From the NCBI GenBank assembly GCA_036747295.1, contig DAIOCN010000002.1, positions 124,001 through 188,000 of the forward strand: 64,000 nt of DNA. Direction: 5' to 3'. Positions 39,604-47,978 of this stretch are shown one piece after another. Below the pieces are notes generated by a model. It saw nothing but the letters and a program-made list of their open reading frames with translations. It was not told the DNA's origin and did not search any database. How positions within the stretch are numbered: the stretch's first letter is position 1; each line of letters starts with the position of its first letter. The DNA comes from UBA4736 sp002404015 (GTDB taxonomy: Bacteria > Chloroflexota > Dormibacteria > Dormibacterales > Dormibacteraceae). The position numbers and the translations under genes are program-made.

Positions 39604-40779
39604 GTGCCCAGGCTGGCGCGTCACCAATGGCTGGTCCTCGGGCTGGCCGGGCTGGCCACCCTGCTGGCGGCTTTCGACAGCTCGGTCCTGGTGCTGGCGC
39701 TGCCCGCGATCAGCGCCGAGTTCCATGCCGGGGTGCCCGCCCTGGCCAACGTCGGGTCGGTCCTCGCCCTGGGCTCGCTCGGCGCCCTCCCGCTGGGCAT
39801 GCTGGCCGACCGGCTGGGCCGGCGCCGGATGCTGGCCGTGGCGGTTTTCGGCTTCTCGCTGGCCAACCTGCTCAGCGGCCTCGCACCGTCGCTGGCCGTG
39901 CTCGCTCTGACGCGGCTGCTGGCCGTCTGCTTCGAGACCCTCGCGGCCGGGGTCGCCACGGCCCTGGTGGTCGAGGAGCTGCCCGCCGCGGCCCGCGGCA
40001 TGTCGGTGGCCGCGATCACGGTCGCCGCGGGCGGCGGCACCGGGCTCACGGTGCTGCTCTACCCCCTCCTCGCCCCGCGCTGGCGCGCCCTCTACCTGCT
40101 CGGCGGCCTCGGTGTGCTGGGCGGGCTCCTGCTCTGGGCTCGGTTGCCCGAGAGCGAGACTTGGCGGGCCTCGCGCCACGAGGGAGTGCCGCTGGCGGTG
40201 CTCTGGAAGCCGCCCTGGCGCCGGCGCCTGCTGCTGGTGGGGGTCGCGGGCGCGCTGGGCGCCCTACTGCTCCAACCGGCGTCGCTGCTGGTCTTCCTGT
40301 TCGGAAGTCAAAGCCTGCACCTGGATCCGCTCGCGATCAGTGCGGTCGTCTTCGTGTCGGGGGTCGTGTCCGTGCCCGCGTTCCTGGTTGGCGGCCGGCT
40401 CTCGGACGCCTACGGGCGGCGCCTCTTGGGGGCGGGGCTGGTGGCGCTGACGGCGCTCGCGGTGGCCGCCACATTCGCGGGCGGCCTGGCCGCCTTCTGG
40501 GTGGGCAACGTGGTTTGGAGCGTCATCGCCAGCGCGGCGGTGCCGATCCTCGGCGCCTGGTTCGGGGAGCTGTTTCCGACCCGGGCTCGGGCCACCTCGG
40601 AGGCCGTCAATGCCCTGGCAGGGGCCCTGGGCGGGATCGCGGGGCTGCAGCTGGTGGGCCTGTTGGAACCCAGGCTGGGCTTCGGCGGCAGCATCCTGGC
40701 CGTGGCGGCGGGGGCCATCGCCGGCGCCGCCTTGCTGCTGGCGCTTCCCGAGACCCGCGGCGACCCACTGCCGGACTGA
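39604..40779 (+). CDS. major facilitator superfamily transporter
   Basis: A 391-aa transporter with about 12 helices. The loop 2-3 signature is GMLADRLGRRRMLAV, and the mirrored motif in the second half is VGGRLSDAYGRRLLGAG. FDSSVLVLALPAISAEF near the start resembles the sugar/organic-acid MFS branch, as does the ending LPETRGDP. GTG 39604 lies two bases after the preceding stop. The substrate cannot be told. Confidence 0.85.
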   Translation: MPRLARHQWLVLGLAGLATLLAAFDSSVLVLALPAISAEFHAGVPALANVGSVLALGSLGALPLGMLADRLGRRRMLAVAVFGFSLANLLSGLAPSLAVLALTRLLAVCFETLAAGVATALVVEELPAAARGMSVAAITVAAGGGTGLTVLLYPLLAPRWRALYLLGGLGVLGGLLLWARLPESETWRASRHEGVPLAVLWKPPWRRRLLLVGVAGALGALLLQPASLLVFLFGSQSLHLDPLAISAVVFVSGVVSVPAFLVGGRLSDAYGRRLLGAGLVALTALAVAATFAGGLAAFWVGNVVWSVIASAAVPILGAWFGELFPTRARATSEAVNALAGALGGIAGLQLVGLLEPRLGFGGSILAVAAGAIAGAALLLALPETRGDPLPD

Positions 40780-40848
40780 TCTCGCCCTGTCCCGGGACCT
40801 TGACGCGGGCGTTCCGAGGGGTGTCCCACCACATAAACCACCCGCCGC

Positions 40849-40878
40849 TTGCATCGCCCAGTACAATTGGCATACCTT
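40849..40878 (+). promoter_or_regulatory. putative promoter of SF1 helicase gene
   Basis: TTGCAT (40849-40854) and TACCTT (40873-40878) are 18 bp apart. A hairpin GGCCTCC-TGTGGC-GGAGGCC (40903-40922) follows in the leader and might act as attenuator or stabiliser. Confidence 0.45.
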
Positions 40879-40986
40879 TAGCGGGCTTTCATAAGCGCTT
40901 GGCCTCCTGTGGCGGAGGCCCCGTTCAATCACTTTGATCCCTCCCTCTTTCGTCCCCGCAGACGTGGCTGTTCAGGTCGCGAAGCC

Positions 40987-43368
40987 ATGAGCACGCCAAA
41001 CCCAGGCGACATCCTGCCCCTCTGGAACCCGGAGATCCCGGGCGAGGAGATCCAGGCCGGCCGCCTTGGCATCCGCATCCGGCCCGAGAGCCCCGCGGCA
41101 GCCAAGCTCGCCTTCATCCCCAACGGCTCCGAGTGGCTGCGCCAGGTACTGGAAGAGCACAAGGAGATGGATGGCACGTACACCATCACCAAGCCCGACA
41201 AGCCGTTGGAGTTCGTCGGCAGCGTCGATTCCACGCTGATCACGGGTCGCTTGGGCCGGACCCCCAAGGGCCTGGCCCTCGAGGTCACGGACATGCAGCA
41301 GCTGGAGAGCGAGTTCGTGGTCGAGAAGGCGCGGCTACATGTGTCCTACAAGGAGCTGCAGCTGGTCGAGGACTGGGACGGCGACCTCGAGGGCTTCACG
41401 GCCATCGCACTCCGCGAGACGGCCAAGCAGCAGCCCATCCTCGACTCCACCATGCGCTTCATCGAGCACCTGCGGGATTTCCGGGAGTCGCTCGCGGAGG
41501 CCGCGATCCGGCGCTACGAGGCCACCGAGCAGTGGATCGAATGCCCCAAGTGCGAGGAGATCAGCCCGACTTCGAGCGGCATCCACTGCCCGAATTGCGG
41601 CGAGGACATGCGGGGCGGCGAATACGTTCGCGCGGCCCTGCTCCTGGAGGGCGACACCGACGGCCGCATCTACCGCGGCATCGACTCGCTGACCGTCCGC
41701 TCAGCCGGCTTCCCGGAGTACCGGGGGATGTCGCTCGACCGGGTCCAGGGCTCGACGCTCTGGGTCTCCTTCCGGCGCTACGACCCGCTGCCCGACGAGG
41801 GTGTCGTGTTGCCAACCGCCAGCGTCGAGATGTTCGAGGCCCAGCGCTCGGTCATCAGGCAGCTGCAGATCGGCTCGCCGCGCACCGGCGCCCTCGCGGC
41901 CGAGCTGGCGGACCCCGGCTGGCTCGGCTCGCCGCCCCGGGTGCCGCTCGAGGGCAAGAAGGCCCACCACCTGCCCGATCCCAACGAGGAGCAGGCCGAG
42001 GCGGTCGCCCGCGTCATGGGGATGCGCCCGGGCCAGCTCTACCTCATCCAGGGGCCGCCCGGGACCGGCAAGACGACGGCCATCGTGGAGTCGATCCGGC
42101 GCATCCTGGGCCGCCACTCCGACTCCTCGATCCTGCTGTCGTCCCACTCCAATGACGCGGTCGACACCGGCCAGGAGCGGCTGCTCGGATTCAGCCACGT
42201 TCGCCAGGCCCGGATCGCCGAGCCGGGCAAGGTACCCCGCCGCCTCCGCCACACCCTGGTGGAGGGTGACGACCTGGAGCCTTACAACCTGGTCGCCGGA
42301 ACCTGCAACCGGCTGGCGATCGACTCCCGGCTGCGCTTCCGAGTTTTCGACTGGCTGATCCTCGACGAGGCCAACAAGGTGCGCGCCAACGAGGCGCTGG
42401 CGCTGATGCCGCTCGCCAAGCGCTGGGTGATGATCGGCGACCTGAAGCAGCTTCCCCCCGTCATGGAGGAGGCGGCGATGAGCTTCAAGATCACCTCCGA
42501 GCTGGACGAGATGGTCCGCGACGACTCCTACTACGGCTGGGTGTGGGACAAGGTGCCCAACACCTCCCGGATCATGCTGCCCCGCCAGTACAGGATGCGC
42601 GAGCCGATCGGCCGGGTGGTCTCCGACCTCTTCTACGACGGCAAGCTGATCCACGAGGCGCCCCACCCCCGGATGCCCCTGCCCTGGCCGTTCGACCGCG
42701 AGCTGGTCTGGGTGGACACCGGCGCCCAGGACGAATACCGCGACGCCCAGAAGTCGGTCGCCAACGAGTTCGAGGTCGCGCTCTGCAAGGACATCACTTC
42801 GATCATCCGTAAGCGCGTCCGGAAGTCGAAGCTGGCCGTCATCGCCATGTACAACTCGCAGGTCAACCGGCTGGTCTCGGCACTCAAGGGAATCGTGCCG
42901 CCCGACGACGTGGAGTCGGTGGACGCCTTCGAGGGACGCGAGTCGGACGCCGTGATCCTCTCCCTCGTGCGCTCCAACGACCGGGCCGCCATCGGCTTCC
43001 TCAACGACCCCAACCGGGTCAACGTGGCGATCTCGCGGGCCAAGAAGCTGCTCGTGATCGTCGGTGACTCCAAGACCGTGATCGGCGGCGCCCCCGAGCT
43101 GTTCGGCCCCCTGTTCGAGCACGCCAAGGAGGAGGGCCTGGTGGCGGGGGTGGGCGCGGTCGTGACCGCCTGCCAGCGGGTGGGCATCCGCTCTCACGTG
43201 CAGCGGCTGTCGCGGCCTCGGCGCGGGGACCGCCGCCGCCACAACCGCAGGCGCCGGCGCAGTCGCGACCAGGACGCAGTGGCCACGCAGCCCGAGATCA
43301 ACGGCGAGCACCCCACGACGCCGCAGGTACCGCCCGCCCCCGAACCGACGACCGAAGCGGCGAGCTAG
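40987..43368 (+). CDS. SF1 (Upf1/DNA2-like) helicase with zinc ribbon
   Basis: A 793-aa ATPase. The N-terminal about 180 residues are unassigned. A zinc ribbon at about 185-212 has ECPKCEE and HCPNCGEDM. The helicase core starts with IQGPPGTGKTTAIVESI near 352 and shows LILDEANKV (II), MIGDLKQLPPVM (III), PRQYRMREPIG (IV), SVDAFEGRESDAVILSLV (V) and VNVAISRAKKLLVIVGD (VI). The C-terminal tail is Arg-rich (RGDRRRHNRRRRRSR), probably nucleic-acid binding. DEAN replaces the usual DEAS/DEAA. ATG 40987 is chosen because it follows a leader and promoter. RNA or DNA could be the substrate. Confidence 0.88.
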   Translation: MSTPNPGDILPLWNPEIPGEEIQAGRLGIRIRPESPAAAKLAFIPNGSEWLRQVLEEHKEMDGTYTITKPDKPLEFVGSVDSTLITGRLGRTPKGLALEVTDMQQLESEFVVEKARLHVSYKELQLVEDWDGDLEGFTAIALRETAKQQPILDSTMRFIEHLRDFRESLAEAAIRRYEATEQWIECPKCEEISPTSSGIHCPNCGEDMRGGEYVRAALLLEGDTDGRIYRGIDSLTVRSAGFPEYRGMSLDRVQGSTLWVSFRRYDPLPDEGVVLPTASVEMFEAQRSVIRQLQIGSPRTGALAAELADPGWLGSPPRVPLEGKKAHHLPDPNEEQAEAVARVMGMRPGQLYLIQGPPGTGKTTAIVESIRRILGRHSDSSILLSSHSNDAVDTGQERLLGFSHVRQARIAEPGKVPRRLRHTLVEGDDLEPYNLVAGTCNRLAIDSRLRFRVFDWLILDEANKVRANEALALMPLAKRWVMIGDLKQLPPVMEEAAMSFKITSELDEMVRDDSYYGWVWDKVPNTSRIMLPRQYRMREPIGRVVSDLFYDGKLIHEAPHPRMPLPWPFDRELVWVDTGAQDEYRDAQKSVANEFEVALCKDITSIIRKRVRKSKLAVIAMYNSQVNRLVSALKGIVPPDDVESVDAFEGRESDAVILSLVRSNDRAAIGFLNDPNRVNVAISRAKKLLVIVGDSKTVIGGAPELFGPLFEHAKEEGLVAGVGAVVTACQRVGIRSHVQRLSRPRRGDRRRHNRRRRRSRDQDAVATQPEINGEHPTTPQVPPAPEPTTEAAS

Positions 43369-43392
43369 GCACCCCCGCCAACGGGCACCTCC

Positions 43393-44487
43393 ATCCGGTT
43401 CGGTCGCCTTTTCGGGATCGAGATAGGCGCCAACTGGAGCCTGTTGGTCGTCTTCCTCCTCATCACCTGGAGCCTGGCCAACGCCTTCCTGCCCGTGCAG
43501 GCGCCGGGCCAGTCGAGCGCCGCCTACACGCTGGTGGGCGCCGTGACTGCCGGCTTCTTCCTGGCCGGGCTGGTGGCCCACGAGCTCGGCCATGCGCTGC
43601 TGGCCCGCAGCCTGGGCGTCCGGGTCCGCGGCATCACGCTCTGGCTCTTCGGGGGCGTGGCCAGCTTCGAGAGCACGCCCTCCAGCCCCGGCGCCGAGGC
43701 CGCGATCGCGGGGATCGGACCGCTCGTCAGCGTGCTGATCGGCGGGGCGCTGCTCGGCGTGGCGGCGCTTCTGCCGGACTCTCTGCCCGCGTTCGCGATC
43801 CTGTGGCTGGGCTGGATCAACCTCTCGCTGGCGGCCTTCAACCTCATCCCCGCCTTCCCGCTGGACGGCGGCCGGATCCTGAGCGCCCTGCTCTGGCGGT
43901 GGTCGGGTGACCGCGTCAGGGGCACCGCCAGGGCCGCCCGCGTCGGCCGTGTCCTGTCGGGCGCCATGATCCTGCTGGGCGTCGGCGAGCTGCTCCTGGT
44001 GCCCGGCCTGGGCGGGCTCTGGCTGATCATGCTGGGTTGGTTCCTGTTCACCGCGTCCCGGGCCGAGGAGTCGTCGGTGACGATCCGGCACGCGCTCGCG
44101 GGTGTCCGCGTCCGCGACGTGATGAGCTCCCCGGTGGTCCTGGCGCCGGACTGGATCACGATCCACGAGTTCCTCGAGAACTACACCAGGCCCAACACCT
44201 TCACCACCTTCCCGCTGCGCAACTTCGACGGCAAGCTGTCGGGGATGGTCAGGCTGCATTCGCTGCTCGCGGTGCCACCCGACCAGCGCCAGGCGCTCGC
44301 GGTGCGGGAGGTCGCCCAGCCCCTTGAAGCGGTTCCGCGGGCCACCCCCGACGAGCTCCTGATCGACCTCCTGCAACGGCTGGCCGGGCCGGCCGAGGGC
44401 CGGGTGATCGTGATGGATGGCGAGCAGCCGATCGGCATCGTCACGCCGGCCGACATCACCCGGGGCCTGCAGGTGAAGCGCTCGTGA
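43393..44487 (+). CDS. site-2 protease (peptidase M50) with CBS pair, start unclear
   Basis: A membrane zinc protease: HELGH in GLVAHELGHALL supplies two ligands, and NLIPAFPLDGGRIL the third. Six helices are followed by two CBS-like halves (VRDVMSSPVVLAP and IVTPADITRGLQVK). The first usual start, TTG 43444, falls inside helix 1. The same frame upstream codes for RFGRLFGIEIGANWS, which is the normal beginning of these proteins, but contains no ATG, GTG or TTG before the stop of the helicase gene. I mark the ATC at 43393 as a nominal start; ACG at 43381 is another option. It may regulate a membrane-bound factor. Confidence 0.8.
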   Translation: MRFGRLFGIEIGANWSLLVVFLLITWSLANAFLPVQAPGQSSAAYTLVGAVTAGFFLAGLVAHELGHALLARSLGVRVRGITLWLFGGVASFESTPSSPGAEAAIAGIGPLVSVLIGGALLGVAALLPDSLPAFAILWLGWINLSLAAFNLIPAFPLDGGRILSALLWRWSGDRVRGTARAARVGRVLSGAMILLGVGELLLVPGLGGLWLIMLGWFLFTASRAEESSVTIRHALAGVRVRDVMSSPVVLAPDWITIHEFLENYTRPNTFTTFPLRNFDGKLSGMVRLHSLLAVPPDQRQALAVREVAQPLEAVPRATPDELLIDLLQRLAGPAEGRVIVMDGEQPIGIVTPADITRGLQVKRS

Positions 44488-45137
44488 GCCTGCGCACGAT
44501 CGTGGTGGACCTGGACGACACGCTGATCGCCAGCGCGCGTGCTCGGGCCCGGGGCCGCCGCCATCTCCTCCAGTACGGCATCGACGGGCGCGCCTTCGCG
44601 GCTGCCGACCGGCGCTGGTGGCAGCTCTTCAGCACCGGCGCCTACTCGATCGAGGACCTGCGCCTGGGACGCCTCGCGGACGTCGGGGTGACGGGTCCCG
44701 ACGCGAAGAAGATCGACGCCGCCTACCGGGCGATCGGCAACGACATCCGGATCCGGGTCGGCGCCCGCCGACTGCTGCGCGAGCTCAAGGCGGCCGGCTT
44801 CCGCACCGTGATCCTGACCAACGGCACCGTGGATCCCCAGCGCCACAAGGTCGAGCGGCACCGGTTGCACCTGATGGTGGATGGCGTGGTCGTCACTGAG
44901 GAGATCGGTCACCACAAGCCGGATCCGCGCGCCTTTCACGCTGCGCTGAACCTGGTGCAGGGGCGGCCCCGAGAAGCCGCCATGGTCGGCGACACGCTGG
45001 ACTTCGACATCGCGGGCGCCCTGGCCAGCGGTTTCCAGCGAGCGGTCTGGATCACCGGGCGGCGGTTCCAGCACCCGGACCCCAGGGTGGTGCGCGTGAG
45101 CCGGCTCGACCAGGTGATGCCCGCTCTGACCGCCTGA
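44484..45137 (+). CDS. HAD-superfamily hydrolase
   Basis: A 217-aa phosphatase-type HAD protein. Motif I is VVDLDDTLI (nucleophile Asp and acid/base Asp), motif II ILTNGT, motif III Lys in HHKPDPRAF and motif IV MVGDTLDFDIAGA. A helical C1 cap lies between motifs I and II. Start is GTG 44484 with a GTGA overlap to the protease gene, so it is coupled to it. The substrate is likely a small phosphorylated metabolite; it could be a generic nucleotide or sugar phosphatase. Confidence 0.88.
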   Translation: MSLRTIVVDLDDTLIASARARARGRRHLLQYGIDGRAFAAADRRWWQLFSTGAYSIEDLRLGRLADVGVTGPDAKKIDAAYRAIGNDIRIRVGARRLLRELKAAGFRTVILTNGTVDPQRHKVERHRLHLMVDGVVVTEEIGHHKPDPRAFHAALNLVQGRPREAAMVGDTLDFDIAGALASGFQRAVWITGRRFQHPDPRVVRVSRLDQVMPALTA

Positions 45138-45205
45138 CGCAGGTCCTCGCCCGTCGTGTCTCCGGCGCAGGCTGGTTGGTGTGAGGCAACTCGCGGTGGC
45201 CCGGG

Positions 45206-45211
45206 TATCCT
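45206..45211 (+). promoter_or_regulatory. -10 element of HIT gene
   Basis: TATCCT ends 9 nt before the ATG at 45221; no ribosome site is visible. Confidence 0.45.
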
Positions 45212-45220
45212 GTGCTGGGA

Positions 45221-45652
45221 ATGGGCGACGATTGCGTTTTCTGTCGCATCGTGGCGGCCGAGGAGCAGGCGAGTTACGTCTACCAGGACGACGCGGTGGT
45301 GGCATTCATGGACATCCAGCCGATCCACCCCGGCCACATGCTGGTCGTCCCCCGCCAGCATGGCGAGCTGATGCACCAGTACAGCGACATGACGCTGGCC
45401 CGGACCTGGCAGATCGTGATGAGGCTGAATCGCGCGCTCCGGACCTCAGGGCTGCCCTGCGAGGGAGTGAACGTCTTCGTGGCTGACGGGGAGGCCGCCT
45501 TCCAGGACGTCATGCATTTCCACGTCCACCTCATCCCGCGCAGTGCGGGTGACGGCTTCGGCCTGACCTTCCCTCCCAACTACTCCGAGCCCACGCCCCG
45601 CTCAAAGCTGGAGGCCTACGCCTCCGCGATCCGAGCCCACGTCCCAGAGTGA
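45221..45652 (+). CDS. HIT-family nucleotide hydrolase/transferase
   Basis: A 143-aa histidine-triad protein. The catalytic loop is HFHVHLIPR, and the N-terminus has DDCVFCRIVAAEE with the usual zinc-type cysteines of the Hint branch. Such proteins hydrolyse AMP-linked or dinucleotide compounds. ATG 45221 lies nine bases after TATCCT. A double-hairpin repeat begins five bases after the stop and probably also ends transcription. Confidence 0.92.
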   Translation: MGDDCVFCRIVAAEEQASYVYQDDAVVAFMDIQPIHPGHMLVVPRQHGELMHQYSDMTLARTWQIVMRLNRALRTSGLPCEGVNVFVADGEAAFQDVMHFHVHLIPRSAGDGFGLTFPPNYSEPTPRSKLEAYASAIRAHVPE

Positions 45653-45656
45653 CGAC

Positions 45657-45769
45657 GTGGGGGAAACAGGCTTGTTTCCCCCACGGGCCCCCTTCTCTCA
45701 AACAGACGTTGGTCGGCGTCTTGGAGACGGACCCAAACGGGCGGGCTGAGCCCGCCCTTACGGCGCCAT
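45657..45769. repeat. 113-bp double-hairpin intergenic repeat, copy 2
   Basis: Same length and layout as 38253-38365: a perfect 12-bp stem (45657-45668 with 45673-45684, loop GGCT), a middle with GTTGGTCGGCGT, then GGCGGGC-TGA-GCCCGCC and TTACGGCGCCAT. It fills the gap between the convergent HIT and lipoprotein genes almost exactly. Confidence 0.85.
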
Positions 45770-45773
45770 TCTC

Positions 45774-46190
45774 CTAACTGACTTGGATAGTTACTCGCCA
45801 GAGGCGTGCTAGCGCTGGGCAGGCGGTGCCGGGCGAGCAGTTCACCCCCGCCGAGGCAGTGACGTCGGAACGGCCGGGGCCGACGGCCTTGAACATCGCC
45901 AGCGTCACCCCTCGCACGGCGGTGGCGCGCACGTCCACGACCGGCATCAGGACCGATGGGTTCGAGCTCTGAACCCCGCTCCACTGGGTGAAGCCGGGCT
46001 GCTGGTGCAGGACCAGCTCGACCTGGTCGCCGACGTGAAGGCTGATCGTCTTGCCGTCGTCGCCGTCGCTGATCTGCCCGCCCACCGGACTTGCGGTCGG
46101 GGTGGGCGTGGCAGCCGGCGGGTTGCTCCCGGAGACCGAGCCGCATGCCACCAGGGTCAGCGCCAGCGCGAGCAGGGTGAGGCGTGCCAT
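45774..46190 (-). CDS. lipoprotein with chagasin/Ig-like domain
   Basis: A 138-aa exported lipoprotein. The signal peptide MARLTLLALALTLVAC ends in a lipobox with Cys16. After a Thr/Pro linker comes a small beta domain (SLHVGDQVELVLHQQPGF, then ALARLWRVTIQVS) with the outline of I42/chagasin-like cysteine-protease inhibitors or bacterial Ig-like domains. A disulphide between the Cys in GVNCSPG and that in GTACPAL is likely. Start is ATG 46190; a longer frame to 46394 overlaps the divergent DinB gene and is rejected. Confidence 0.7.
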   Translation of the reverse strand: MARLTLLALALTLVACGSVSGSNPPAATPTPTASPVGGQISDGDDGKTISLHVGDQVELVLHQQPGFTQWSGVQSSNPSVLMPVVDVRATAVRGVTLAMFKAVGPGRSDVTASAGVNCSPGTACPALARLWRVTIQVS

Positions 46191-46229
46191 CAGTCGAGTT
46201 AACGCCACCGGTCGATCCACCGTAACGGC

Positions 46230-46235
46230 TATCTT
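46230..46235 (+). promoter_or_regulatory. -10 element, leaderless start of DinB-like gene
   Basis: TATCTT ends 7 nt before the ATG at 46243. Confidence 0.5.
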
Positions 46236-46242
46236 GACCGCG

Positions 46243-46764
46243 ATGGAGACGCTTACCACGTTCGGCGTCGCCGGCCTTCTGCGGGCCGGAGCGGCCGAGA
46301 TCCGGGCTGAGGTCGAGGCGCTGCCGGAGGAGGTCCTGGCCTGGCACCCGATGCCGGGCGAGTGGTGCGTGAAGGAGTGCCTGGGCCACATCATCGAAGC
46401 CGAACGGCGTGGTTTCGCGGGCCGGATCCGGGTCCTGCTCGAGCACGACGGTGACGCGACGCTGGTGAGCTGGGATCAGACGGCGGTGGCTCGGGAGCGC
46501 AACGACTGCGACGCCGATTCCGCGCAGCTCCTCCTCGAGTTCCTCGGCCTGCGGGAGGCCAGTGTCAGCCTGGTCGCCTCGCTCAAGCCGGAGGACATGG
46601 GGCGCGGGGGCGAGCACCCCGACGTGGGGCACCTGACGATCGGCGAGATCGTCAACGAGTGGGTTCACCACGACCGCAACCACTTCAAGCAGATGCTCAG
46701 CAACGTGCAGGACTACGTCTGGGACTCGATGGGCAGCGCCCAGAAGTTCTCCCAGCCGCGCTGA
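46243..46764 (+). CDS. DinB-superfamily protein
   Basis: A 173-aa four-helix protein of the DinB/YfiT type, members of which are metal-dependent thiol transferases or hydrolases. Candidate metal ligands are His in CLGHIIEAE and His in VHHDRNHFKQML. WHPMPGEWCVKECLGHI is the usual first-helix pattern. ATG 46243 lies seven bases after TATCTT. Its stop overlaps the ATG of the dehydrogenase gene (TGATG-type junction), so the two are co-transcribed. Confidence 0.85.
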   Translation: METLTTFGVAGLLRAGAAEIRAEVEALPEEVLAWHPMPGEWCVKECLGHIIEAERRGFAGRIRVLLEHDGDATLVSWDQTAVARERNDCDADSAQLLLEFLGLREASVSLVASLKPEDMGRGGEHPDVGHLTIGEIVNEWVHHDRNHFKQMLSNVQDYVWDSMGSAQKFSQPR

Positions 46765-47564
46765 TGCCACGGACCGTGGCGGTGGTCAGCGCCGGCGATA
46801 TGGGCTCCGGTGTGGGGCGGCTGCTGGTCCAGGGAGGTTCCCGGGTGGTGACCTGGCTGGGCGGCCGCAGCCAGCGAACCCGGCGCCGGGCAGAGGACGC
46901 GGGCATGGAAGAGCTCGCCGATCTGGCGGCCGTCGTCCGCGAGGCGGACGTGTTGCTGTCGATCGTTCCGCCTGCCCATGCCCTCGACCTGGCGCGCGCC
47001 GTCGGCCCCCAGCCCGACCTTCTCTACGTGGACTGCAACGCGGTCTCGCCGGCCACCGTGCGCCAGGTCGCGGACGTCATCGGCCAGCACTTCGTGGACG
47101 TGGGCATCATCGGCGCCCCGGCGGCCCCTCGCCTGTACGCTTCGGGGCCTCAGGCCCCGGAGCTGGCGTCCCTCGGCCTTGACACGCGGTTCCTGGGCGA
47201 CCAGGTCGGGGACGCCTCCGGACTGAAGATGTGCTACGCGGCGTTCACGAAGGGGCTGACGGCGCTCGCCACGGAGCTCCTGGCCGCTGGCGACCGGCTG
47301 GGCCTGGCGGAGCCGCTCCGGGCTGAGCTCGAAGACAGCCAGCCGATGCTCTACTCCTGGTCCCAGCGCGCTATCCCGGGCATGGTGCCCAAGGCGTATC
47401 GCTGGATCGTGGAGATGGAGGAGATCGCGGCCACCTTCGCGGCGCTCGGGCTCACGCCGAAGATGCTGGAGGGAGCCGCCGAGGTCTACCGGCTGGTCGA
47501 GTCGGGCCTGCTACCGGCGGGTTTTGTACGCCCCGACGAGCAGGTCGCCGATCGTCGCCGATAG
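46764..47564 (+). CDS. NAD(P)-dependent dehydrogenase with DUF1932-like C-terminus
   Basis: A 266-aa protein of the beta-hydroxyacid/6-phosphogluconate dehydrogenase superfamily. The Rossmann motif is VAVVSAGDMGSGVGRLL, and the C-terminal helical part begins VGDASGLKMCYAAFTKGL, where Lys takes the place of the catalytic lysine. The second half matches the DUF1932 type. The substrate is unknown. The 3' end overlaps the convergent single-domain response-regulator gene by 54 bp, which is unusually long, but both frames look real. Confidence 0.82.
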   Translation: MPRTVAVVSAGDMGSGVGRLLVQGGSRVVTWLGGRSQRTRRRAEDAGMEELADLAAVVREADVLLSIVPPAHALDLARAVGPQPDLLYVDCNAVSPATVRQVADVIGQHFVDVGIIGAPAAPRLYASGPQAPELASLGLDTRFLGDQVGDASGLKMCYAAFTKGLTALATELLAAGDRLGLAEPLRAELEDSQPMLYSWSQRAIPGMVPKAYRWIVEMEEIAATFAALGLTPKMLEGAAEVYRLVESGLLPAGFVRPDEQVADRRR

Positions 47565-47876
47565 CAGGCCGGGGCTGGTCCGCGACTTGAGGAGGGCGCA
47601 GGCGACGCCGGCCGGCGGCGACTCGTAGCTGCGCTGGTCGTTCGTGAGAAGGATCACGAGCGCGTGGCGCTCAGCGAAGCTGCGTGCCGTTTCGAGGCCC
47701 GAACCGTCGGGCAGGCGGCTGTCGCAGCAGACCACCTGGGGAGCCGTGGTCTCAAAGATGATCTGGGCCGTGGTGCCGTCCGAAGCGTGGTGGACGACGA
47801 ACCCGTCCATCCTCAGCTTCAGCGCATAAAGCTCCGCGATGGAAGTGTCGTCCTCTACTAGAAGGACGCTACCCAT
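47511..47876 (-). CDS. single-domain response regulator (CheY-like receiver)
   Basis: A 121-aa stand-alone receiver. It has VLLVEDDTSIAELY with the acidic pair, the phospho-acceptor Asp in VVCCDSRLPDGSG, Thr in ILLTNDQ and Lys in ALLKSRTSP. There is no output domain, so it would act by protein contact. ATG 47876 gives the compact domain; in-frame starts at 47888 and 47927 lie within or before the promoter. A promoter with both hexamers is visible upstream. Its partner kinase is not adjacent. Confidence 0.8.
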   Translation of the reverse strand: MGSVLLVEDDTSIAELYALKLRMDGFVVHHASDGTTAQIIFETTAPQVVCCDSRLPDGSGLETARSFAERHALVILLTNDQRSYESPPAGVACALLKSRTSPGLLSATIGDLLVGAYKTRR

Positions 47877-47899
47877 GGCTATCGGCATTTGAGTTTGGA

Positions 47900-47927
47900 A
47901 TCTTACAGAGGCCCATGGTGATTTCAA
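47900..47927 (-). promoter_or_regulatory. promoter of single-domain response-regulator gene
   Basis: On the minus strand TTGAAA (47927-47922) and TAAGAT (47905-47900) are 16 bp apart, close to a housekeeping consensus. It is one of the few complete -35/-10 pairs in this GC-rich window. Confidence 0.6.
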
Positions 47928-47965
47928 CGCGTTATCTCACTAAGCCTTGCTCCTCCGCGGGCCGC

Positions 47966-47971
47966 TAGCAT
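47966..47971 (+). promoter_or_regulatory. -10 element, leaderless start of acyl-CoA synthetase gene
   Basis: TAGCAT ends 7 nt before the GTG at 47979. Confidence 0.5.
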
Positions 47972-47978
47972 TTCTCGT

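Noticed and set aside
40789..40799. GTCCCGGGAC palindrome as a further regulator site
   Set aside because: The half-sites abut without the spacing of the other boxes, and such GC palindromes are expected by chance here.
41701..44376. Minus-strand open frame of 891 codons
   Set aside because: Antisense to the SF1 helicase and site-2 protease genes, both of which have clear motifs; the frame is a codon-bias artefact.
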